From Prevotella brunnea (GTDB lineage Bacteria > Bacteroidota > Bacteroidia > Bacteroidales > Bacteroidaceae), in NCBI RefSeq assembly GCF_008016795.1, contig NZ_SDIK01000055.1, forward strand, positions 1 to 52,686: a DNA stretch of 52,686 bases, written 5' to 3'. A model generated the notes under the pieces. It made no database searches and was not told the origin of the DNA. It saw nothing but the letters and a program-made list of their open reading frames with translations. Shown here in pieces: positions 1 to 8,139 of this stretch (its first letter is position 1; each line of letters begins with the position of its first letter). The position numbers were made by a program, and so were the translations under genes.

Positions 1-286
1 CCAAAGACAATGCGTGTTGGAGGTTCACTATCTTCTGGCGCAATATCTCATTGTCTGTCAAATTCGTTTCTTTATGAGCCATACGATACCTCTCGATTAC
101 TTCCGAGGGCAAAGATAACGATTTTGAATCAACGGGCCAACGTTTCAGCCATTGGAACATTGAACCACTAGACACATTCCACTTACGCAATATGGACGCT
201 TGAGAAGAACCGCTAGAATAATAATCAATTAACACTTGCAGCTTGAACGAATACGAAAATTCGCGCGGGGTTTTACGTTTTGTCAT
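1..286 (-). CDS. IS3-type transposase OrfA (helix-turn-helix), truncated by window edge
   Basis: The reverse strand is open from an ATG at 286 to the window edge (95 codons). The protein starts MTKRKTPREFSYSFKLQVLI and carries an N-terminal helix-turn-helix of the kind seen in the first ORF of IS3-family elements, followed by the start of a helical region (EILRQKIVNLQHAL) that in this family is a leucine-zipper-like dimerisation segment. The rest of the element, including the DDE integrase ORF, would lie to the left of the window. The terminus of the element is probably between 300 and 348, next to a dinD remnant, but no inverted repeat could be confirmed with only one end visible. Family assignment is from sequence pattern only. 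Confidence 0.75.
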   Translation of the reverse strand, partial: MTKRKTPREFSYSFKLQVLIDYYSSGSSQASILRKWNVSSGSMFQWLKRWPVDSKSLSLPSEVIERYRMAHKETNLTDNEILRQKIVNLQHALSL

Positions 287-327
287 AATTTCTTACTTTT
301 TTTATAGTCAGAATTGTGACAAGCTAA

Positions 328-642
328 ATCCGTATAAGACACAACGACATGTTATTAACCCGATATGTCTGTTATCTCATTGCAGAAAATGGAGCTCCAC
401 GTAAGGAACAAATAGCTTTTGCACAAACCTATTTTGCCATACGAACACGAAAAGCCGGGCTGACAGAACAAAGATTACCGAAGATTGAACGTGTCAAAGC
501 TCGAACAAAATTACAAGAAACAGAAAAGCATCTTTCAAGAGTACTTTATGAAAGAGATATCGGCAATAAAGATATTACTGCAATCCGCTCTGAAGGAGAG
601 CAGACTTTATTTTGTTTGAACACCTATTTAAAAAATATCTGA
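328..642 (+). pseudogene. dinD: Internal fragment of dinD (DNA-damage-inducible protein D)
   Basis: The reading frame ([14 protein letters not shown], then [13 protein letters not shown], then [18 protein letters not shown]) matches the middle of DinD-like proteins, which are normally about 270-290 residues and contain the motif LTRYACYLIAxNG followed by QTYFAxQTR. Only about 95 residues remain: the N-terminal DNA-binding part is absent and the C-terminus breaks off after a GEQTLF segment where the intact family continues with G-rich sequence. The open frame begins at 328, very close to the likely end of the neighbouring IS3-type element. I read it as a decayed remnant, probably left by the insertion or an associated deletion, not a functional gene. 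Confidence 0.7.
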
Positions 643-647
643 ATATA

Positions 648-679
648 TTTGGAAACTCTTTTCAAATACATTACCTTTG
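648..679 (+). promoter_or_regulatory. Bacteroidota-type promoter for the phosphoethanolamine transferase gene
   Basis: TTTG at 648-651, a 20-bp spacer and TACCTTTG at 672-679 match the -33/-7 consensus of the Bacteroidota primary sigma factor. The transcript would begin near 685 and have a leader of about 185 nt before the ATG at 870. A short open frame at 677-892 lies in this leader; it has no recognisable protein features and I do not call it. Confidence 0.7.
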
Positions 680-869
680 CACGCCCTAATCAAGATAATA
701 CGCAAATTATCCTACACAAGGGCAAGCGGTAGCAACTTCAGCCACTATAAGTTATATCTTGGACACATGATTACGATTAATGGAAATCTGCTTTCTACCG
801 CTTCAGGCAAGGTTACTGCACTATGGAGGAGGAGAGTTCTCCGTGCATCAATGAGTTTTTACAAGAAAC

Positions 870-2558
870 ATGAAACTGAAAAATATATTTGAGAAAACAA
901 AACACTTCGTTGATCGAAACTTTGTCTTTGTCTTGACCATGCTATTGCTGAACCTGACAGGACTTACTCTTTTCCATTCCATTGGAAGGGCTATTCATTA
1001 CTTCCTCTATATCTGCTTTACAATATCGTGTGTTACGGCACTCACCGAGCTGATACCGTGGCTGGGCTTGCGCAGTATCGTAAGAAGGATTCTCGTTGGA
1101 GCTTCCGTGTTTCTTCTCATCACAGACCTTTATTTCGCTTACTTCTATGATGGATTCCCCGACCAAGCCATCATGGAAATATTAATTGCCACCACACCTG
1201 ACGAGATGTGGGATTACGCCAAGGCAAACCTTATGAACCAATGGATTATCTTAGCAGTGTTGGTCGGAGCAGGCTTATTATACATCGTCATATTACAAAT
1301 TTACCGACTCAAGAAATTGCGCTATACCATATCTGTCATTAGCGTTTGTATCATGTTTGCCTCGTTGTTCACGATGGCGAATATCGTGAAAGATGTTTTC
1401 AAACATAAAGATAAAACTCTGAAAAGCCTTACTTATGAGTGTTGCTCGGTATTGCGAACGAGCATGCAACTATATGACGGCTATCGAAACCTGCAACATT
1501 TTGAGCGTATGATAAGAAGTGGGAACACACGCCCGCGAATATTGTATGACGAAAGCTCCATCCCATACGTGGTATATATCTTGGGCGAATCCACGTCGCG
1601 CCATCACCTGAGCATATACGACTACCGACTCAACACCACACCTTACATGTCGGAACGCGAAAGAAAAGGCGAACTCATTAAATTCACCGATGTCATCAGT
1701 CCCAACGCACACACAATGGAAGTTTTGGGCAAATTGTTCACGTTCTACAGGCAAGGAGCAAAAGGAAATTGGTTTCAATATACCGATTTGTTCAGTATCG
1801 TAAACGAAGCAGGTTACCACACGGTTTGGATATCCAACCAAGAGTATTCCGGGATATATGGTAACAATGGGCGCGTCTATGCCGAACGATGCGACGACAA
1901 GGAATTCACCCGTTACAGAAGTTCCGGTAGTGTAACAATAGACGCGCCTTACGATGAGGCGGTGTTGCCACTGCTGGACAAATGCCTGAAGAAATGCGGT
2001 AAAAAGAATTTCATCGTGGTGCACCTTTTGGGAACTCATCAACACTACCGACATCGCTATCCGGAAACATTCAAATCCTTTGACGCAAAAGACGAAACGG
2101 GAGAAAACAAGGAGATAAGGCAAACTCGTGCGGAATATGATACCGCAGTTCGATATAACGACAGCATCATGAATGCCATCATTCAACGATTTGAAAACAA
2201 AAACGCGATAGTTGTCTATGCCTCAGACCACGGAGAAGACGTACAAGAAATCAATAAGAAGATTGCCGGACACAGCGATTTGGGCATCAACAGACGCATG
2301 GTGGAAATTCCAATGATGATATATACCTCGAAAAAGTTCCGCGTGGCTTATCCCGCACTGACCCAACGGATAGAAAAAGCTGCCCATCGACCTTTTATGA
2401 CCGATGACATGATACACACACTCCTTGATATCATGAAAATCAAAACCTTGGAATTCAAACCGGAACGAAGTGTTATCAATCCGCATTTCCACGCGCTTAG
2501 GATACGCTATTGCGGACAAAAGGTATATAAGAATAAATCTACAAGTTCGCGCAAGTAG
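870..2558 (+). CDS. Phosphoethanolamine transferase-like inner-membrane sulfatase-fold enzyme
   Basis: 562 residues. The first ~180 residues hold about five hydrophobic membrane segments; the rest is a periplasmic alkaline-phosphatase/sulfatase-type domain as in EptA/CptA enzymes, which move phosphoethanolamine onto lipid A or core sugars. Visible metal and catalytic positions: Glu240 in YILGES, a likely nucleophile Thr282 in SPNAHTMEVLGKLFTF, His390 in LLGTHQHY and Asp453-His454 in ASDHGED. Which LPS position it modifies cannot be told. It sits beside lipid A acyltransferase and glycosyltransferase genes, supporting a role in LPS decoration, and such modification typically lowers sensitivity to cationic peptides. 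Its 3' end overlaps the convergent gene at 2539 by 20 bp. Confidence 0.85.
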   Translation: MKLKNIFEKTKHFVDRNFVFVLTMLLLNLTGLTLFHSIGRAIHYFLYICFTISCVTALTELIPWLGLRSIVRRILVGASVFLLITDLYFAYFYDGFPDQAIMEILIATTPDEMWDYAKANLMNQWIILAVLVGAGLLYIVILQIYRLKKLRYTISVISVCIMFASLFTMANIVKDVFKHKDKTLKSLTYECCSVLRTSMQLYDGYRNLQHFERMIRSGNTRPRILYDESSIPYVVYILGESTSRHHLSIYDYRLNTTPYMSERERKGELIKFTDVISPNAHTMEVLGKLFTFYRQGAKGNWFQYTDLFSIVNEAGYHTVWISNQEYSGIYGNNGRVYAERCDDKEFTRYRSSGSVTIDAPYDEAVLPLLDKCLKKCGKKNFIVVHLLGTHQHYRHRYPETFKSFDAKDETGENKEIRQTRAEYDTAVRYNDSIMNAIIQRFENKNAIVVYASDHGEDVQEINKKIAGHSDLGINRRMVEIPMMIYTSKKFRVAYPALTQRIEKAAHRPFMTDDMIHTLLDIMKIKTLEFKPERSVINPHFHALRIRYCGQKVYKNKSTSSRK

Positions 2559-3555
2559 CGTTGGTGAAATCAAAATACTTCCTTAAAACCAATAAAGAGA
2601 TCAGCCTTTCGCGCCGTTTGTCGAGGAATTGTGCCACAAAATCGTGAGCATGAGCGATGATGGCTTCGGCTTCATCCGGATGGGTGATGTAATGATTGAG
2701 CCGTTCCTCAAGATCGGAGAAGTCGGGCTTAATCTCAATGTAGTGGTAATCAGGCTTCAGCGTTCCCTCCATGAACCATGTCTCACACGTCGGACGAGGC
2801 ATGACGGCAATGGAGTTCGACGACATCACCCATTTCAGGTTGCTTGCCACATCATTCCCTTCCAAAGCCATGATGAATTTATAGTCAAGATGCTCTTTTA
2901 TGGTAAGCTTTCCCTTGTTCCATTTCGGATATTGTGGGTCTATTACGCCAACATCGCACATGGGATGTCCGAAATATTGTTGCACGAACTCATAACGGTT
3001 GCGCTTCAAGTCCGTACCTCCATCTTGCCCGATAAGTCCCCGAAAAATGGCTTTGTCTTTTTTATCGGAAAACTTCTTCCTGTCTTTCACGAACAAGAAA
3101 TGGCGCACACGGTCGAGTTTCATCACCACCGAGTTGAAATTCGCTTCCGATATGGGGCGACTTTTCGTGATACTGGGCACTTCCGGCACATGAACAATAT
3201 CGCCGGGCAGCAGCCTCCAGCGCAACGAAGCTGGGAAATAGCGAGCATAGCGATAGGAGTCAAGATAATAAACCTTCTGTCCGGTGATAGGTTGGTCTTT
3301 CAGTTGCACGGACTCGTTAAGAAACCGCTCTTTATCGAATGGCACATCGGGTGATAACCGATTATAATAGTTCACTCGCCCCATGATGTATTCCCGGTCG
3401 CTTCTTCTCTCTAATGCGCTCATTTCCTTGTGGTATAAAAACGAGAGATAAGCATGCGGCAGATTAATGGCGATGTATGAATTGATGTAATAAGCGAGTT
3501 TTGAGTTTTTGCCACTATGCAACGTGTAGTAAAACTTACGCGGGAGTATGCTCAT
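2539..3555 (-). CDS. Glycosyltransferase family 90 (LpsA/CAP10 type)
   Basis: 338 residues. The C-terminal half has the hallmarks of GT90 proteins: IFRGLIGQDGG near the middle, then DYKFIMALEGNDVASNLKW, then MPRPTCETWFMEG and a tail with D-L-E-E-R. Family members transfer a sugar during LPS core or O-chain assembly; donor and acceptor are unknown here. The ATG at 3553-3555 overlaps the stop codon of the upstream glycosyltransferase (ATGA, 3552-3555), so the two are likely translationally coupled. It is the last gene of the - strand LPS operon and its end overlaps the convergent phosphoethanolamine transferase gene. Confidence 0.88.
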   Translation of the reverse strand: MSILPRKFYYTLHSGKNSKLAYYINSYIAINLPHAYLSFLYHKEMSALERRSDREYIMGRVNYYNRLSPDVPFDKERFLNESVQLKDQPITGQKVYYLDSYRYARYFPASLRWRLLPGDIVHVPEVPSITKSRPISEANFNSVVMKLDRVRHFLFVKDRKKFSDKKDKAIFRGLIGQDGGTDLKRNRYEFVQQYFGHPMCDVGVIDPQYPKWNKGKLTIKEHLDYKFIMALEGNDVASNLKWVMSSNSIAVMPRPTCETWFMEGTLKPDYHYIEIKPDFSDLEERLNHYITHPDEAEAIIAHAHDFVAQFLDKRRERLISLLVLRKYFDFTNATCANL

Positions 3556-4742
3556 GCCTTTTCTTTTATTATTTCTTCATAGAAGTTGATGTATTCGCCG
3601 GCTATCTTTTCGGGCGAGAAACGCTCCATCATGTCTTTGCGTATCGCCGTCCCATCATATTGCGTTGTCATTGCTTTTCGGATTCCATTTTCCAACGCTT
3701 CTACCGTGAAATCATCACATCTCACCCCATTTTCTTCAGTTATCAACTCTTCCATTCCACTGCATGGAAAGGCAATCACCGGCAATCCGCACGCCATAGC
3801 CTCAAGTGGTGCCTGTGCAAAGTTCTCCTTAAAACTGGGCATGCAAAAGTAGTCGGCTGCAGAGAATACCCGGGACATTTCCTCCGGTTCGGAGATTCTG
3901 CCAAGCTCCTTAACGTTTGCCCATTTTATCTCCCCCCTGTTCTTTCCTATTGCGAGAACTTTATAATCCGGGTTTATGTGCAGCAACGCCTCAGAAAGTT
4001 CGGCAAGACCTTTTCTCCGCTCATTTATGTTACAAGCGCAGAAAGCGAACAGCTTATCGTTCTCGCTCAATCCCAAACGCCTGCGTGCTTCCGACTTGGG
4101 GAAAGGTCGAAACTTAGCGTTATCCACCATGTTATAGATAATTCTTTTCTTGGCTTTTGCCAGCATTTCGTGCTCTCCGTAAAGACGGAAGCCCATCCTT
4201 GAGAGAAACACAGCTCCGAATCTATCTACCTTTTGTATCTCTTTGTATTTCAACCGATAATATTTTTGTTCCAAAGGGTTGTCCGGCAACCATTGCTTCT
4301 CTATGTTTGCCAATCCGTACAACAGGTTTTCATCGTGCATGGTTACTACGATGACTTTCCGTTTGAAAGCTTCAAAGAACGTTCGGTAATCCAAGAAACC
4401 TCCCACCCAATGCAGATGAATGATGTCAGCTTCCCGAATGGTTTTTACTTTTGTCAAATCGATTGGCGAAATAGGAAGTGTATAGACGGCATTGTGTATC
4501 TTTCCCAATTCCCTACAGGCATTTAGGTCGTCGTGAATACCCGATAATTTCTTTATCTTGCGCAGAACGCTATGTAGGAAATAAGTCATTTCTCCACAAG
4601 TTTCAATAAAATCATCCTTATGTTTTTTCTTTAACACCACCATTCGGCTATCCATTCCCAAAGCTCTCTGCGCTTTACAAATGCGATAAGCACAAAGTCC
4701 GGCACCATTAAAGTCTGCCATACTGATGTGTACTATCTTCAT
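3552..4742 (-). CDS. Glycosyltransferase family 4
   Basis: 396 residues with a GT-B layout. The N-terminus (MKIVHISMADFNGAGLCAYR) has the glycine-rich start and acceptor-side domain; IIHLHWVGGFLDY lies at about residues 106-118. The C-terminal donor domain contains FCMPSFKENFAQAPLEAMAC and GLPVIAF, the E-x7-E region that binds the nucleotide-sugar in GT4 enzymes. Likely retaining transfer of a hexose in LPS or capsule synthesis; the substrate is not visible. Part of the - strand run from the acyltransferase at 7425 down to 2539. Its stop overlaps the start of the GT90 gene by 4 bp; 22 bp separate it from the gene upstream. Confidence 0.9.
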   Translation of the reverse strand: MKIVHISMADFNGAGLCAYRICKAQRALGMDSRMVVLKKKHKDDFIETCGEMTYFLHSVLRKIKKLSGIHDDLNACRELGKIHNAVYTLPISPIDLTKVKTIREADIIHLHWVGGFLDYRTFFEAFKRKVIVVTMHDENLLYGLANIEKQWLPDNPLEQKYYRLKYKEIQKVDRFGAVFLSRMGFRLYGEHEMLAKAKKRIIYNMVDNAKFRPFPKSEARRRLGLSENDKLFAFCACNINERRKGLAELSEALLHINPDYKVLAIGKNRGEIKWANVKELGRISEPEEMSRVFSAADYFCMPSFKENFAQAPLEAMACGLPVIAFPCSGMEELITEENGVRCDDFTVEALENGIRKAMTTQYDGTAIRKDMMERFSPEKIAGEYINFYEEIIKEKA

Positions 4743-4764
4743 TCTTATCTTGTTTTATTTTTTT

Positions 4765-5538
4765 TCATAGTCCGGGGATGAACTGCCTCCAAAATTTAAT
4801 GCGCACAGGTTTGTTAAATCCATGGCAAGCCATGGGCAATTCGTGATGATTCAGCGCATACGACAACTCCGGTTTTAAGTCGAACGAGAATTTCAACGCC
4901 TCTTCCACTGAGGGAAGGTGCAATTTCGGCTCTAAAGCCCAGAATAAATCTTCGTTGTACAGCGCGCCCGACTGACTGTTATAATAGGCTATGGTTTCTG
5001 TAAAATCAATGCACGCCTGACGAAAGACCTTCACTCTTCGGAGCGACAGCCCTCCATTTCCTATTCGTCCGAACATTTGACAATGGATGATTTTGCGTTT
5101 TGGTTTCAGCCATAACTTCAGTCGCAGATATTGTTTCAGGGGGAAACGTCCGTAACGCGGTCGCATGGGCCACGGAGCCGCCACGTGGTCGTAGCCCTTT
5201 TGACACCACATCTCCAATTCATCGCGAAACAACCATGCGTCGATATGGCAAATAAAGATGTATTCGTAATCGGAAAAGAGGTCGTAAAACTTCTCCGACA
5301 TCATCATTTCGTTATATCCTTGTATGCCTCGCTTTGTGCCCAGCCACTCATCGCTTACATTTGTCATGCTCACCTGAGGATATGCTTCCTTCAACGCTCT
5401 CATATCCACACCTTCAGGTTTTAAGAATGTTATCGGGAAATCTTTCAGCAACCTTAGGTTGTTGTCCAAAGCCGCCCGCTCATAATTCTTCAGCGCGGAC
5501 CGATAAATTGGGATCACTACTTTTACAAGCTTCTGCAT
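4765..5538 (-). CDS. DUF5672-family putative glycosyltransferase
   Basis: 257 residues, no signal peptide or membrane span. The pattern VVIPIYRSALKNYE at the start, DYEYIFICHIDAWLF near residue 92, AAPWPMRPRYG, and a C-terminal GNGGLSLR-RV plus YNEDLFWAL fits the DUF5672 family, which resembles GT-A enzymes: IDAWLF is in the position of a DxD-like metal site and NEDLFW resembles the acceptor-side acid motif. Function is inferred from fold-like motifs and from lying inside a glycosyltransferase operon (9 bp after the upstream gene, 22 bp before the next). A specific sugar cannot be assigned. Confidence 0.75.
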   Translation of the reverse strand: MQKLVKVVIPIYRSALKNYERAALDNNLRLLKDFPITFLKPEGVDMRALKEAYPQVSMTNVSDEWLGTKRGIQGYNEMMMSEKFYDLFSDYEYIFICHIDAWLFRDELEMWCQKGYDHVAAPWPMRPRYGRFPLKQYLRLKLWLKPKRKIIHCQMFGRIGNGGLSLRRVKVFRQACIDFTETIAYYNSQSGALYNEDLFWALEPKLHLPSVEEALKFSFDLKPELSYALNHHELPMACHGFNKPVRIKFWRQFIPGL

Positions 5539-5547
5539 ACGCTGTGG

Positions 5548-6462
5548 TTATCTTTTTCCGAGTTTTTCGGCTATTCCGTCATAATAAGCGCGATGTAGCA
5601 TCATGAGGTCTTTGGGTTCCCAAGCTTTGGAGAAAGGCATTGTCAGCAACGCCGGAATGACATATCCCATGCCTCCCAACCAACTTCTAAGATAACGAAC
5701 ACCCACGTTTTTTCCATAATGATGATTCATGTAAGCTTCGTTGCGCACTTGATAATAACGCTTCCACTTCTTCTTTTTATTCCTTTCTGCCCACGAGTCG
5801 TTTGAGAAAAACTTGTGTTTATCCATCAAGGCGTCTGGGACATAAAGCAACTTGAAACCGGCGAGATGCGCACGCAAACAATAATCGGTATCATCGCAGA
5901 AAATGAATAAATCCTTGTTGGGCAAACCGATGGCTTCCACCACTTCGCGACGAATGAATGGACCTTCAAAATCGCAACCAACTATCTCCGTAACTTCCGT
6001 TTCTGTTCCAGTCAGCTTTTTCCCATGCATGCTTCCGATAGGGTTGGAGAAATCGAATTTGCGAAACTCATGCGTGAAAACGGCTCCCTCCATGAGTCTT
6101 CGTGGGCTCAAGATGCCCAATCGGCGATTTCCTCCGGCAGCTTCGTCAGCCTCTACTTGCCGAAGCAACTTTTCCAAGCAATCTTCGCGTGGGAAAACAT
6201 CATCGTCCATACACCAAATCCAGTCGGCACCTCTTTCGTAAGCCGTTTTTATACCTGTGTAAAAACCACCCGAACCACCCACGTTCTCTTGGTTTATGAC
6301 GTCCAAGTCGGTCTGTTCGGCAAGCCATTTGTCGGTTCCGTCAGTACTCCCATTATTGATCACAAGGATGTTGGTGAGCCGCTGCTGCCCTCTCAGACTG
6401 TCAATGCCTTTCTTAAGCAATTCCAATCGGTTGTATGTTACTACTACTGCCGTTATTTTCAT
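5548..6462 (-). CDS. Glycosyltransferase family 2 (galactofuranosyl/rhamnosyl-transferase-like)
   Basis: 304 residues. It opens with the GT2 signature AVVVTYNRLELLKKGIDSL, then VINNGSTDGT, ENVGGSGGFYTGI and the metal-binding WIWCMDDDVFP. The GGSGGF element and the later IFCDDTDYCLRA are characteristic of the subgroup that includes galactofuranosyl- and rhamnosyl-transferases. It should act at the cytoplasmic face in LPS or O-antigen assembly. It sits 15 bp after the acyltransferase gene and 9 bp before the DUF5672 gene, consistent with one operon. Confidence 0.9.
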   Translation of the reverse strand: MKITAVVVTYNRLELLKKGIDSLRGQQRLTNILVINNGSTDGTDKWLAEQTDLDVINQENVGGSGGFYTGIKTAYERGADWIWCMDDDVFPREDCLEKLLRQVEADEAAGGNRRLGILSPRRLMEGAVFTHEFRKFDFSNPIGSMHGKKLTGTETEVTEIVGCDFEGPFIRREVVEAIGLPNKDLFIFCDDTDYCLRAHLAGFKLLYVPDALMDKHKFFSNDSWAERNKKKKWKRYYQVRNEAYMNHHYGKNVGVRYLRSWLGGMGYVIPALLTMPFSKAWEPKDLMMLHRAYYDGIAEKLGKR

Positions 6463-6477
6463 ATTTTTCTCAAAAGA

Positions 6478-7425
6478 TTAATCGTTTCGTTTCCTCAGCA
6501 CTTTTCCGTCCACTACTTCCCAATCACGCTCAAATTCCTCACGGGTGCGTTTCCAGCGGTTATGACTCCATAAATAAAAGGCGGGGGCATACTTTATGTT
6601 CTCCTCCAGCAATCGGAAATAAGCATCGGTAATGGCGAACTCATTCTCTTCGCTCGGGGTGAGCGTTATCAGCTTCATCTCGCAAACGTAATAGCCCCTT
6701 TTTGGTCGGGTGAGCCAGCCATAAAAACATGCTTGGTCAGCATGCTTCACTATTCGCTCCGTCCCTGTGAGCACGGGGGTGTCGTGATGTAGAAAATCTA
6801 CCCAATGATGGATGTTCCACCACAATGGAGCTTGGTCGGCAATGTAGCCCACTGCCATGGGGTTTCCATCGCGTTTGAATCCCAAGATCTTTCTTAATGA
6901 CTCTTGCATGGGAATGCAGACGGCTTTCTGACGTTCGCGAACGACCTTGAACAACCGGTCGAAGCATTTGTTTTCCAATGGATGATAGAGCTGGCAACAC
7001 TTCACTTCGGTGGAAAGCCAAATGGGAAGTGTGGAAATCCATTCCCAATTACAATAATGACCGAGATAGACGGCACAAGAGCCACCCTCTTGGAACACCT
7101 TGATGCACTGCTCCATGCCCGTAAACTTCATGCGTTTTTGCAGTGTTTTCCGCGACATGGTCATGAGTTTGACGGTTTCCACCACATAATCGCAGAACCA
7201 TCGATAGAATTCGCGCTGGATTTTCCGAATCTCCATATCGCTTTTTTCCGGAAAACTCTCACGGAGATTTTTCCATATAATTTCGTATCGGTATTTCATC
7301 ACTCGCGCTACAATCAAATAAAGGAAATCGGAGATGAGATAGAGGATGCGGAATGGCAGCAACGACATCAGAAACCAGAAGCCGTAAGCCAATCCGTAGG
7401 CAATATTGTTGAGCATCTTCTTCAT
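6478..7425 (-). CDS. Lipid A acyltransferase, LpxL/HtrB-like
   Basis: 315 residues from the ATG at 7425 (the frame is open seven codons further to a GTG, but MKKMLNNIAYG gives the normal start). One N-terminal membrane segment (about residues 12-40), then the acyltransferase domain with the HX4E catalytic motif in YLGHYCNWEW and a later GYIADQAPLWWN block, as in the secondary acyltransferases that complete lipid A. First gene of the - strand LPS operon; on that strand a TAAATTTG -7-like box lies at 7460-7467 but no clear -33 partner was found. Confidence 0.88.
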   Translation of the reverse strand: MKKMLNNIAYGLAYGFWFLMSLLPFRILYLISDFLYLIVARVMKYRYEIIWKNLRESFPEKSDMEIRKIQREFYRWFCDYVVETVKLMTMSRKTLQKRMKFTGMEQCIKVFQEGGSCAVYLGHYCNWEWISTLPIWLSTEVKCCQLYHPLENKCFDRLFKVVRERQKAVCIPMQESLRKILGFKRDGNPMAVGYIADQAPLWWNIHHWVDFLHHDTPVLTGTERIVKHADQACFYGWLTRPKRGYYVCEMKLITLTPSEENEFAITDAYFRLLEENIKYAPAFYLWSHNRWKRTREEFERDWEVVDGKVLRKRND

Positions 7426-8039
7426 CGGGAAGTCTGTTGATACCACTTGTATTAAACTGCAAATTTACATAAAAATCGCGATATATAAGCCGGTGGGAAT
7501 AAAAAATGGGAAATAAATTCCCGAATCGCATTTCTTTTTGACGATAAAAAGTGTCAAGACCAACATAAATTCTTAGTTCTAAATACGTGATTTGATGCTC
7601 AAATATCACGTATGGGGGGTGGGGATGAAAAGCACGAGTGTATGTTCAAGGAGCTGGTTCGCGTGAGCTTTGTTCCACCGGAGCGCATACAGCAGTTGTG
7701 GCAGTACGACCGGCGCATCTGCGACCTTGATAACGAGAACGTGCGTAAGCCGGGCAAGCTAACCAACGACATGGACGACTATGGAACTCGGTGTGAACAC
7801 TAAGCTCGAAAAGGAAAGTTTCATTATGATTTATGCAAATTCGGAAAGGAATCTGTATGAATCTGTCATGTGAAATTGTCCTGAAAAACGGCTGTTTTAG
7901 TTATTTTGGCAGAAATTTATTTCAGACTTTATAGAGGAAAATTATGATGGAAAACCATTATACGATTAACCTGTATGATATATCGCGCCGTCAGAGCAAG
8001 GAATTTACCGAAAATTAAGTATTTTTATTCATCTTCAAT

Positions 8040-8100
8040 CGTTACTCCATACCTTTCCGAAACTTTTTTTTTACCCGATAATGACTATTGTGGAGTAACG
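8040..8100. promoter_or_regulatory. Dyad CGTTACTCCA / TGGAGTAACG around the receptor promoter
   Basis: Two perfect 10-bp inverted arms at 8040-8049 and 8091-8100 are separated by 41 bp (about four helical turns centre to centre is close to 51 bp). The right arm lies exactly in the spacer between the -33 (8087-8090) and -7 (8111-8118) boxes. This placement suits an operator for a repressor, possibly with looping. Which regulator binds is unknown. Confidence 0.45.
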
Positions 8101-8118
8101 CGTAAGTAGATACCTTTG
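8087..8118 (+). promoter_or_regulatory. Promoter of the TonB-dependent receptor
   Basis: ATTG at 8087-8090, a 20-bp spacer and TACCTTTG at 8111-8118. The start of transcription would fall near 8123 and the leader before the ATG at 8140 would be about 15-20 nt. Confidence 0.65.
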
Positions 8119-8139
8119 CACCGAACTAAATTTAGAATA

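Larger units (their letters stand above)
7426..8139. other. 714-bp intergenic region; no confident gene
   Basis: Divergent region between the LPS operon and the TonB receptor. It holds an imperfect palindrome at 7584-7614 (outer arms ATACGTGAT and ATCACGTAT), a G-rich run at 7615, a 63-codon open frame at 7612-7803 whose protein (FKELVRVSFVPPERIQQLW) I do not recognise, and a 24-codon frame at 7944 (MMENHYTINLYDISRRQ), also unrecognised. These may be remains of decayed genes or mobile DNA. The last 100 bp contain the receptor promoter and its dyad. Confidence 0.4.

Noticed and set aside
677..892. 71-codon frame overlapping the start of the phosphoethanolamine transferase gene
   Set aside because: It begins inside the -7 box, has no recognisable protein features, and overlaps a confident start.
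1470..2186. 238-codon open frame antisense to the phosphoethanolamine transferase gene
   Set aside because: A shadow frame of a well-supported gene; no protein motifs.
7804..8110. Cobalamin riboswitch before the TonB receptor
   Set aside because: No B12-box-like sequence; the leader predicted from the promoter is only about 20 nt.
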